NCBI GenBank assembly: GCA_963662155.1
Contig: OY759273.1
Location: forward strand, 24,584,873 to 24,648,872
DNA: 64,000 bases
Direction: 5' to 3'
Origin: Lamellibrachia columna
Taxonomy: Eukaryota; Annelida; Polychaeta; Sabellida; Siboglinidae
The number at the start of each line of letters is the position of its first letter. Position 1 is the first letter of the stretch. Positions 24,081 through 35,055 of this stretch are shown here, one piece after another. Under the pieces are notes generated by a model. That model was not told the DNA's origin, ran no database searches, and saw nothing but the letters and a program-made list of their open reading frames with translations. The translations under genes and the position numbers were made by a program.

Positions 24081-24422
24081 TTAAGTTCTTTTATAAGTGG
24101 CCTCTCTGGTCAGTTCATGTAGTGACACTGGCAGGGCGTTCCACAAGCTTGAGGCGGCGGCCACAAAGCTCGCGTTCCCGACATTGCACCTTGTTCTAGG
24201 TCTGACAAGTAGATGTTGTTCAGCTGACCGAAGGAACCTGGTAGATTTGTGGAGCGAGACAAAGTTGCACATAAACATTGGCCCACAGTTGTTGACAGCT
24301 CTGTGGATCAGAACCAGGACATTGAAACGAGCACGCTCCCGTACAGACAGCCAATGTGTTTGACGCAATACGATATCTCGTGTAAGACCAAACATAATAA
24401 TAATCGATATGCGTGCGGGCAA
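24081..24422 (-). mobile_element. L2/CR1-like LINE C-terminal fragment
   Basis: A single open minus-strand frame with 'LRQTHWLSVRERARFNVLVL', 'HRAVNNCGP', 'HLLVRPRTRCNVG' and 'FVAAASSLWNALPVSLHE', the characteristic C-terminal LHWLPV...FSVAAPRLWNSLP signature of L2/CR1/jockey LINE ORF2. In copy 1 only its last 65 bases survive. Confidence 0.85.
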
Positions 24423-24874
24423 AGATTAGCTGTTATAAATGTATAACACAATAACAGGTTAGTGTAGGCCTACTACTCACGTTGTGTTTGTCGATGTCAC
24501 GTTCTGTGGACGGTTCGGCAAGACTTCGTCGGCGTTCTGCGGGTCACTGCTTGAATCTGATATACGGGGAACCACTCTGTGAGATGGAGTGTCGACTACT
24601 TGGGACTTGGACATGCACTGGACATGCGCCGGACGTTACGTGTCAAAATCTTTCAATGGTCAGTGACGATGCACATTCATTCTGACGTTACAAGAGAAGT
24701 CGCTCGACTTGAATCAACATCTCAAATGACGTCAACATTTACTATGACCTGAACAGTTTCAGTTGGGTGCCAATACACTAGTTAAACCACCCGGTCAGAG
24801 AATAGTACACGAATCCGTACGTCGGTGTCGGAGTTGTTGACATTTGAATTGACAAAACGTCACGTATGTTACAG

Positions 24875-24950
24875 ACGTGTGCTATAAATATTGACCCATT
24901 CCACAGACGTGTGCTATCAGTATTGACCCATTCCACATACGTGTGCTATG
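24875..24950. repeat. 32-bp minisatellite (copy 2), 2-3 units
   Basis: Contracted partner of 5,822-5,952. Confidence 0.9.
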
Positions 24951-25420
24951 GTTGACTGACTAATTGTCTGACTCACTGACTCATTCACTGACTGACTCAC
25001 TGACTGACCCATTCACTTAAGAGAACATCTGTTTAAAATATGGCGTTAATAGAGTTTAACTCAACATGACTTTACGATCAAAAGATCAGATTGCGTAACG
25101 TTAGTCGTGTTCGAGCACAGTCAGCCATTACGTTATTGCCACTTGACTGGGTTGCGAAAAGCCACTATAAATTGTTATTGTGCTGCGCTTCGCTTGCGTA
25201 CATGCTAACATATATGTATGAGAAAAAAAGAATGCGTGCGTTCCTGAGTGCGTACGTGCGTGCGTACACTGACTGGCTGGTTGACTTTCTGACTGACTGA
25301 TTGCATGACTTACTATCTCATTCACTGACTGACTCACTGACTGACCCATTCACTTAAGAGAATGGCTGTTTAAAATATGGCGTTTATAGAGTTTAACTCA
25401 ACATGACTTTACGATCAAAA
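24951..25420. repeat. Local tandem duplication specific to copy 2
   Basis: The segment with the GACT repeat, 'cccattcacttaagagaa' and 'tttaaaatatggcgtt' occurs at 24,951-25,090 and again at 25,280-25,420. Copy 1 has it once (6,215-6,365). Confidence 0.85.
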
Positions 25421-25699
25421 GATGAGATGACGTAACTTTAGTCGTGTATCAGTTCGACCTTTATGACGCATCACTTGATCCTCAGATAACATACGGCCGA
25501 GTACTGTTTATTTTCCCCATTGAAACCAGTTGACCTGTTGTTGCCAGGGCAAACTACGCTGAGTGTTCGAGCACAGACAGTCATTCCGTTATTGCCACTT
25601 GACTGGGTTGCGAAAAGCCACTATAAATTCAAGCACGTGCGCTACGCAGCCGCTATAATCTTCACAAACACAAAAGTCACTTGACTAAATTATGTACAT

Positions 25700-26030
25700 A
25701 ACGTCCCCATTTCCATTACATTGACCATTTCTGTTACGTCCGCCATTTCCATTACATCGGTCATTTCCATTACATCCGTTCTTGTCATTACGTCGGCTTT
25801 TTGCAGTGCGACTGTCAGTGTCATTACGTCGCGGCCAATTCATTGCGTCCGCCATGTTCATTACTTCCGCCATCGGTGGATGAATGAATGGATGGGTGGT
25901 GGGTGGATGGTGGATGGATGGTTCGTTGGGTGGATGGACGGCTGATGAACGGAGGGATGGATAGCGAATGGATGAATGGTTGGATGGGTGGCTGGGCAGA
26001 TGGTTTGGTGGGAGTAGAGATGGAGAGACG
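25700..26030. repeat. 18-bp and GGATG minisatellites (copy 2)
   Basis: Partners of 6,645-6,985. The 18-bp array is shorter and the GGATG tract has an extra segment. Confidence 0.85.
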
Positions 26031-26925
26031 GACAAATAAATAATGATTCCACGACATGAGCACAAGCCTATTTGTCGGTATAAACCAATCATGTTGACAT
26101 GTCGTGCGTGATTTAGTATATATGCAGTGTCAATATAAACAAAGAATGTTCAGTGACTAGCGGAAATAGTTCAGGGGTCAGGGGTCAGACCACAGTTGAA
26201 CGAATGTATTGTATTGTGATATGCGAAATTAAGCCATACATATGATGTGACATAAAGGCAATTTGGCGAGCAGGCATATTCACAGATTTTTTTTGTAGAA
26301 GCTATTGACTGTGAAATAGTGCATTTTTGATGGCTTAACAGGCGGAGGGATTTACGGGAATGTTTCTGCTAAGGGCCACGTGTGCGCATGAATACATGGA
26401 TATTGTGTAGGCATTGGCGGGCATCGCACGTGGGGGCGTTTTAAAAGCGCTGGATGTATGTGATTTTGACAAAAATTGGTCAGCATGTCAATGAGATGAT
26501 GGTAGTTGTGGTAAAAAATTCAGAATTTTTGATGGTCAAGTTTTCTTATAATCAGACAAAACGTTAACATGGCCACCAGTGCAATTTTGCACTGTGGCCT
26601 TACCTCTTCACTCGTAAGACACATAAGCAACTTGACATGTCATCACGCTCAGGCTGGATAAAGCCGTAATTTGAAGTACAGCTCTCTCAACGCGTAGCTT
26701 TGACTTTTAAATAGTCCAAGTGTGATTTAATGAGCTGTACACGTAACCATTCACAAATACGATTTGGCGCTACATTAGCGATTGTCCGATTGTCATGCTT
26801 TTCTGATGATTGCACGAGACAAAGTCTGCTTGTAAGATCATCCCTCAGCAAAAAACATCTATAGAATTCTATAAAATATATAGAAATATGCAGAAATGCA
26901 TAAAATGTATAGAAATATATAGAAT
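26031..26925. other. Non-coding; shared with copy 1 up to 26,715, then leader of the satellite
   Basis: From 26,716 sequence is absent from copy 1. From about 26,855 it turns into irregular 'tatagaa/acagaggat' precursors of the 42-bp repeat. Confidence 0.6.
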
Positions 26926-29900
26926 TCTACAGAGGATGGTAGAATGTTGCATAGGAAACGACTGAATACTACATAAGGTAGTAGAACGTTGCATAGAAAA
27001 CTATTGAATACTACAGAGGGTACTAGAACGTTGCATAGAAAACTATAGAATGCTACAGAGGAAGGTAAAAAGTTGCATCGAAAACTTTAGAATTCTACAG
27101 AGGATGGTAGAGTTTTGCATACAAAACTATATAATACTACAGAGGATAGTAGAACGTTGCATACAAAACTATATAATACTACAGAGAATAGTAGAACGTT
27201 GCATACAAAACTATATAATACTTCAGAGGATAGTAGAACGTTGCATACAAAACTATAGAATGCTACAGAGGATAGTAGAATGTTGCATACAAAACTATAT
27301 AATACTACAGAGGATTGTAGAACGTTGCATACAAAACTATATAATACTACAGAGGATAGTAGAACGTTGCATACAAAATTATATAATACTACAGAGGATA
27401 GTAGAACGTTGCATACAAAACTATATAATGCTACAGAGGACAGTAGAACGTTGCATACAAAACTATATAATACTACAGAGGATAGTAGAACGTTGCATAC
27501 AAAACTATATAATACTACACAGGATTGTAGACCGTTGCATACAAAACTATATAATACTAAAGAGGATATTAGAACGTTGCATACAAAACTATATAATACT
27601 ACACAGGATAGTAGAACGTTGCATACAAAACTATATGATGCAACAGAGGACAGTAGAACGTTGCATACAAAACTATATAATACTACACAGGATTGTAGAA
27701 CGTTGCATACAAAACTATATGATGCTACAGAGGATATTAGAACGTTGCATACAAAACTATATAATACTACACAGGATAGTAGAATGTTGTATACAAAACT
27801 ATATAATACTACAGAGGATAGTAGAACGTTGCATACAAAACTATATAATACTACAGAGGATAGTAGAACGTTGCATACAAAATTATATAATACTACAGAG
27901 GATAGTAGAACGTTGCATACAAAACTATATAATGCTACAGAGGACAGTAGAACGTTGCATACAAAACTATATAATACTACAGAGGATAGTAGAACGTTGC
28001 ATACAAAACTATATAATACTACACAGGATTGTAGAACGTTGCATACAAAACTATATAATACTACAGAGGATATTAGAACGTTGCATACAAAACTATATAA
28101 TACTACACAGGATAGTAGAACGTTGCATACAAAACTATATGATGCAACAGAGGACAGTAGAACGTTGCATACAAAACTATATAATACTACAGAGGATAGT
28201 AGAACGTTGTATACAAAACTATATGATGCTACAGAGGATAGCAGAACGTTGCATACAACACTATATAATACTACAGAGGATAGTAGAACGTTGTATACAA
28301 AACTATATGATGCTACAGAGGATAGCAGAACGTTGCATACAACACTATATAATACTACACAGGATAGTAGAACGTTGTATACAAAACTATATAATACTAC
28401 AGAGGACAGTAGAATGTTGCATAGAAAACTATAGAATGCTACAGAGGATAGTAGGACGTTGTATACAAAACTATATGATGCTACAGAGGATAGCAGAACG
28501 TTGCATACAAAACTATATGATGCTACAGAGGATAGTAGGACGTTGTATACAAAACTATATGATGCTACAGAGGACAGTAGAATGTTGCATAGAAAACTAT
28601 AGAATGCTACAGAGGATAGTAGAACGTTGTATACAAAACTATATGATGCTACAGAGGACAGTAGAATGTTGCATACAACACTATATAATACTACAGAGGA
28701 TAGTAGAACGTTGTATACAAAACTATATGATGCTACAGAGGATAGCAGAACGTTGCATACAACACTATATAATACTACACAGGATAGTAGAACGTTGTAT
28801 ACAAAACTATATGATACTACAGAGGACAGTAGAATGTTGCATAGAAAACTATAGAATGCTACAGAGGATAGTAGGACGTTGTATACAAAACTATATGATG
28901 CTACAGAGGATAGCAGAACGTTGCATACAAAACTATATGATGCTACAGAGGATAGTAGGACGTTGTATACAAAACTATATGATGCTACAAAGGACAGTAG
29001 AATGTTGCATAGAAAACTATAGAATGCTACAGAGGATAGTAGAACGTTGTGTACAAAACTATATGATGCTACAGAGGACAGTAGAATGTTGCATAGAAAA
29101 CTATAGAATGCTACAGAGGATAGTAGAACGTTGTATACAAAACTATATGATGCTACAGAGGACAGTAGAATGTTGCATAGAAAACTATAGAATGCTACAG
29201 AGGATAGTAGAACGTTGTATACAAAACTATATGATGCTACAGAGGACAGTAGAATGTTGCATAGAAAACTATAGAATGCTACAGAGGATAGTAGAACGTT
29301 GTATACAAAACTATATGATGCTACAGAGGACAGTAGAATGTTGCATAGAAAACTATAGAATGCTACAGAGGATAGTAGAACGTTGTATACAAAACTATAT
29401 GATGCTACAGAGGACAGTAGAATGTTGCATAGAAAACTATAGAATGCTACAGAGGATATTAGAACGTTGTATACAAAACTATATGATGCTACAGAGGACA
29501 GTAGAATGTTGCATAGAAAACTATAGAATGCTACAGAGGATAGTAGATCGTTGTATACAAAACTATATGATGCTACAGAGGACAGTAGAATGTTGCATAG
29601 AAAACTATAGAATACTACAGAGGATAGTAGAACGTTGTATACAAAACTATATGATGCTACAGAGGACAGTAGAATGTTGCATAGAAAACTATAGAATGCT
29701 ACAGAGGATAGTAGAACGTTGTATACAAAACTATATGATGCTACAGAGGACAGTAGAATGTTGCATAGAAAACTATAGAATGCTACAGAGGATAGTAGAA
29801 CGTTGTATACAAAACTATATGATGCTACAGAGGACAGTAGAATGTTGCATAGAAAACTATAGAATGCTACAGAGGATAGTAGAACGTTGTAGACAAAACT

Positions 29901-30385
29901 ATATGATGCTACAGAGGACAGTAGAATGTTGCATAGAAAACTATAGAATGCTACAGAGGATAGTAGAACGTTGTATACAAAACTATATGATGCTACAGAG
30001 GACAGTAGAATGTTGCATAGAAAACTATAGAATGCTACAGAGGATAGTAGAACGTTGTATACAAAACTATATGATGCTACAGAGGACAGTAGAATGTTGC
30101 ATAGAAAACTATAGAATACTACAGAGGATAGTAGAACGTTGTATACAAAACTATATGATGCTACAGAGGACAGTAGAATGTTGCATAGAAAACTATAGAA
30201 TGCTACAGAGGATAGTAGAACGTTGTATACAAAACGATATGATGCTACAGAGGACAGTAGAATGTTGCATAGAAAACTATAGAATGCTACAGAGGATAGT
30301 AGAACGTTGTATACAAAACTATATGATGCTACAGAGGACAGTAGAATGTTGCATAGAAAACTATAGAATGCTACAGAGGATAGTA
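26926..30385. repeat. 42-bp satellite array, about 82 units, with 84-bp higher-order part
   Basis: Regular units of 42 bp, containing 'acagaggatagtagaacgtt' then 'gcatacaaaactatataat' with single-base variants. To about 28,400 the variants are mixed. Beyond about 28,430, and strictly from about 29,040 to 30,385, two variants alternate (one 'gttgtatacaaaactatatg', one 'atgttgcatagaaaactata'), giving an 84-bp dimeric higher-order repeat. As 42 is divisible by three, one plus-strand frame stays open for 1,114 codons (27,050-30,394). I treat that as a by-product, not a gene. Confidence 0.95.
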
Positions 30386-31021
30386 TACGTGTGAGAAGTC
30401 CTGGGCTGAGGTTCAGTTTTTGTTTTGACTGTAGGGGTTGTGATGATGAATGAAGGACCTAGAGGTGGAGTTCGAACAGCTGAGACTGTTCGTTGTGCCA
30501 CATGTGGGAAGGGAACAGGTGGGTTGTGCAAGTAGTTCCGATGGGGGACAGTAGATGAAAGAATTGAGGAAGAAGATGAGAGATATACTAGGGAAAGCTC
30601 ACCTTAACCTGGGAGGAGGCTGAGATGAGGTAAGGTGAAAGGTCGTAGGAAGACAGGACGTAAGGAGACAAAACGTAAGGAGACGGGACATCAGGAGACG
30701 GGACGAAAGGAGACGGGAAGGAAAGAAACAGGAGGGAAGACAAATGGAGCGAAGGGGATAGGAGTGGGGGAGACAGGAGTGAAGGAGACGGGAGGGAAAT
30801 AGACGAGAGTGAAGGCGATGGGAGCGAGGGAGACGGGAGGGAAGGCGACGGGAGCGCAAGTTAGCCAGGAGACGGGAGGGAAAGGTGATAGATTGATGGG
30901 TGAGAGGGAGATTGATAAAATATGCCAGGTGACAAGACTGCAGGATAGAATGTGACGGAAGGGATCCAATGGAAGAGCTATTCTGAGGTAGTGAAAGAGG
31001 GGGTTCAGGAAGAGAGCGAGG

Positions 31022-31312
31022 TTGTATGTGGGGGACTCGATAGTTAGGAAGACCGACAGAGTCTTAATCAAGGAAGATGACGTGGTGGTGTGTTTGTCTG
31101 GGGCCAAAATAGAGGCGATAACTGACTGGGTAGAAAACATTGGTTCGGGCAAGGGTGGATCTGTTTTAGCCATAGTTAGGAAATACAGGCAGTTAGTCAG
31201 AACACTAATGCAGACGCTGGTTAAGCAGGTAATTTTGTCAGGGATTTTACCAGTAATAGGAAGGAGTGATCATAGATATAAAAATTGCCGGGGGTGGCAA
31301 TTTACATGCTAA
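31022..31312 (+). pseudogene. LINE ORF1 remnant with GDS-esterase-like block
   Basis: The open frame begins 'MYVGDSIVRKTDRVLIKEDD', then 'VVCLSGAKIEAITDWVENIG' and 'VILSGILPVIGRSD'. GDSxxR followed by a V(C)LPGA-type segment is the N-terminal signature of the SGNH/GDSL-esterase domain known in ORF1 proteins of CR1-like LINEs. The C-terminal block ('FRMNSTQIGALVA') is out of frame near 31,390. The same remnant in copy 1 (7,945-8,355) has an extra stop. Confidence 0.65.
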
Positions 31313-31974
31313 TCCTGCAGCTATGTAGGGAAGAGGAAGTTGGGTTTGTGGATTTGTGGAGAAATTTTGTTGGGAGGGCTAATATGAAATCGTATTTTCG
31401 GATGAACTCTACGCAGATAGGGGCATTGGTAGCATAACAAATATTTTTGATATTAAATATTGTTTAAACAAGAAGCGCAGGGGGTTACTTAGATTGCCTC
31501 AAACAGGACAAGAGGCCATTAGTACACACAAACCAATAACTAAATGTCCGGAAAAAATATATGAAGCTGGTTATGAATGCGTGTATTTAAATTCAAGGAA
31601 CATAGTAAATAAGAAAAAACTATTTAAAAGTTATGGTAGAAGCATAATGGGTAAAACCGAATCATGGGCCAACATAGACATAACAGATGCTGAATTAGGA
31701 CTGACAGGATACGTAATGTGTATGGGAGATTGAATAGAAGGGGGGATTTATTTTATATGTTAAAGGATCTATTCAGACTTGTGAAATCAAATTAGAAAGG
31801 GAAGCAGATTGCGATGAAGCTGTTTGGTGCAAAATAGTTTCAGGAATTTCGACATTAACTATTGGGTTAGTTTACCGAAGTCCAAGCATAAATGAAGGGA
31901 ATAACACAAAAGTACAAAAAGCTATAAAGGAAGTGAATGAATGGGAATGTATCATAATGGGAGATTTTAATCAT

Positions 31975-34900
31975 TTAACAAGATTTAACAAGATTTGCCA
32001 TCCAAGCCAAAGGCCCAGATGGCAAGTGGACAAGGAAGCCATTGGCTTATCGAGAGTCCAACAATGTTCATCTACTTATAACCCGCCCTCCTGAGATATG
32101 TGTCAACCTTGTTTTTAAACATATTCACGCTGTTAGCAGTTACACAATCTGTAGACAATTTGTTCCATTCATTTATTGTCCTCTGTGAGAACGAGTGCTT
32201 CCTGATGTCCAATCTACATTGATCCTTTACTAATTTTACCTCATGTCCTCTAGTTCTGCTATCCTTCTTGAGGGAGAAAAACATATTTCTATCAATATTT
32301 TCATACCCATTCAATATCTTAAAAACTTCAATCTGATCTCCTCTTAACCTCCTTGTCTGTAGAGTTGTTAAACCACATTCTTTCAGGCGTTCTTCATAAC
32401 TAAGGTCTCTAAGTTCTGGAATCATTTTAGTTGCTCTCCTTTGTATGCGTTCAAGCGTATCTATATCCTTCTTACGATATGGTATCCATGCTTGTATACA
32501 GTATTCTAAATGAGGTCAAACTATTGCTTTATAAAGAGGTATAATTAACTTTTTTCCCTTGTATGTTATGTTTCTTCTAATCAATCCAAGAATTTGATTA
32601 CCCTTTGAAGCTGCAATACCACACTGCTCTGAAACTTTCATATCAGCGCTTATTGTAACTACTAAGTCCTTTTCTTTTACAGTAGTACCCAGAACAGTAT
32701 CTCCCATTTTATAGTTTACATTCAAGTTCCCATGTCCTATATGTAGGCATTTACATTTCCCAAAATTGAACAGCATCTGCCATTTCTCAGACCATTTCAC
32801 TAATCTGTCTAGATCGTTTTGTAAATGGTGTTTATCACCATCAGTATTAACCTTTCTAAACAGTTTTGTGTCATCCGCAAATTTCAGTACGTTACTTGTT
32901 ATACTGTCGTCCAAGTCATTGATATAAATTAAGAATAATATAGGTCCTAATACTGATACTTGAGGTACCCCACTGAAAACCGATTTCCAATTTGAAACTT
33001 CTCCATCTACTACAACTCGTTGTCTTCTGTCAGTCAGCCATTGTTCTATCCAGTCAGTTATGCTATCCTCGATACCATGGGCTTTTAATTTATGTAGTAA
33101 TCTTTGATGTGGCACTTTGTCAAAAGCTTTCTGAAAATCTAAGTAGATAATATCTACTGGCGATCCCACGTCTATCCACTTAGTGATTTCTTCCAAAACA
33201 CATAACATATTTGTTAAGCATGACCTCGCTTTAAGGAATCCATGTTGAGATGAATTTAATAATTTATGCTTAACGAGGAAGTCCACCATATGGTCTTTAA
33301 TTAACCTTTGTAATAATTTACAAATCACTGACGTTAAACTCACTGGTCTGTAATTCTCTGACTTATTTCTCGATCCCTTTTTAAATAATGGTATGATGTT
33401 TGCTTCTTTCCATTCAAACGGAACAACTCCCTCTTTTAATGACAAGTTGAATACTCTTGCAAGTGGTATACTGTAATTTTGGAGGAATCCCATCCACTCC
33501 CGGTGATTTGTTATCCTTCATTGCCTTTATTTTCTTAGCTACCAATTCTGGAGTTACAACTAACGGACCTAAGTAGTCAGATTTAGCCCCCTGAAATTTA
33601 GCATCAGCAACTGGTAATGAACTAATATCTTCTTTGGTAAACACTGAACTGAAGTAACCATTTAGGTCTTCCGCCATTAAAAATCCCTGTGATATTATAT
33701 TTCCAGCACTGTCTTCTAGAGGTCCAACCTTGTCTTGTACGTTTTGTTTACTCCTGACATATGCATAAAAACTCTTGCTGTCATTTTTTATGTTACATGC
33801 TAGTTTTTGCTCATAGCTTCTTTTAGATTGTCTGATTTCAGTTGTAGCTGCATTAAGTGCCTCTTTGTATTTTGTATAGCCTTCTTCCTTTCTGGTACGC
33901 CTATAAACCCTCCACATAGTTTGTTTTACCATTATTTTTCTAATAGCCTCTTTTGACAAGTGTTTCTTTCTACATCGGTTTCCTTGTTTTTGGAAGGGAA
34001 CACATTTATCGATGATACTCTCAATTTCATATTTTAGAATATTCCAACATTCAATTGCGGTCTTATTCATCAGCATGTTATTCCAATCTAGCTTTGCTAA
34101 GTATTTTCTCATATCTTTGTAGTTACCTTTATGGAAGTTTCTCTTGTATGTTTTCTTATTTTTACTTTCTGATTTTACATTGATGTCAAAATGTATTTGA
34201 TTATGGTCACTATTACCCAATGGTTCAAATATTTTTACATTGTCCACTAATTCTTTTTGTGATGACAAAACTATATCTAATACATTTTCTCCCCTGGTTG
34301 GTTCTAGTACGTGCTGAGTAAGAGAGCTAACCTGGATTAAAAATAGAAATTGTTGGTCCTCAATCCCTGTGCTCTCTAGAGAATTACATTGTATGTGTCC
34401 ATGGTTAAAATCTCCCATTATGATACATTCCCCTTTACTAACTTCCTTTATAGCGTTTTTTATTTTTGTGTTGTCCTCTTCGTTTATGTTTGGACTTCGG
34501 TAGACTAATCCAATAGTTAATTTTGAATTTCCTGAAACAATTTTGCATCAAACAGCTTCATCGCAATCTGCTTCCCTTTCTAGTTTTATTTCATAAGCCT
34601 GAATAGATTCTTTAACATATAAAATAACTCCCCCGCCCCTTCTTCCTATTGGATCTTTCCTAAACATTACATATCCTGTCAGTCCTAATTCAGCATCTGT
34701 TATATCTATGTTGGCCCATGATTCAGTTATACCAATTATGTGAGGGTCAATATCTTCTACCATAATGTTTAATTCGTTTTTTCTTATTTACTATGCTCCT
34801 TGCATTTAAACATACGCATCTATAACCTTTTTCAGAGATGTTTTTCGGATGATTTGATATTGGTTTATCTGTGCTAGTGGCCTCTTGTTCTGCTTGAGAC

Positions 34901-35055
34901 ACCTCTAGGTAACCCCCCTGCACTTCTAGTTTAAAGAATGTTTACTTCCAAAAATATTTGTCATTGTACCCAAGTCACTATCTACTGCTGCTGAAAGTTT
35001 GTCCGCGAATACTGCCGCCCTCTTTCCACTTAAATGAAGCCCATCCTTCATGTAT
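31975..35055 (-). mobile_element. Nested, younger CR1-like LINE inserted antisense in an older LINE
   Basis: It splits the plus-strand LINE inside its endonuclease 'GDFNH' codons; the uninterrupted site is visible in copy 1 at about 8,889. A short ATCAT occurs at both junctions (31,970 side and about 35,048) and may be the target-site duplication. On the minus strand it runs from the end of ORF1 ('YMKDGLHLSGKRAAVFADKL' near 35,000-35,050) through ORF2 to a 3' tail of two 10-bp 'aaatcttgtt'-type units at 31,975-32,000. Its frames are far longer than in the host LINE, so it is younger. 5' truncated within ORF1. Confidence 0.9.
32072..34763 (-). pseudogene. LINE ORF2: endonuclease plus reverse transcriptase, four open pieces
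   Basis: 34,763-34,548: APE-type endonuclease N-part ('HIIGITESWANIDITDAELG', 'RRGGGVILYVKESI'). 34,418-33,414: 'MGDFNHGHIQ', 'VLEPTRGENVLDIVLSSQ', 'LGNSDHNQIHFD', then linker and start of RT. 33,493-32,516: RT core with '[20 protein letters not shown]', '[20 protein letters not shown]', 'GVPQVSVLGPILFLIYINDL' and 'LKFADDTKLFRKV' (catalytic FADD). 32,425-32,072: C-terminus ending 'RRAGYK'. Breaks seen: TGA in place of a Trp codon near 34,548; a deletion of about 30 bp with frameshift near 33,470; TGA in place of Arg near 32,514. The Cys-free C-terminus is typical of CR1-like rather than R2-like LINEs. Confidence 0.85.

Noticed and set aside
27050..30394. 1,114-codon open frame as a protein-coding gene
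   Set aside because: It is wholly within a 42-bp satellite; a stop-free unit of 3n length keeps a frame open without selection, and the differences seen are not biased to synonymous sites.
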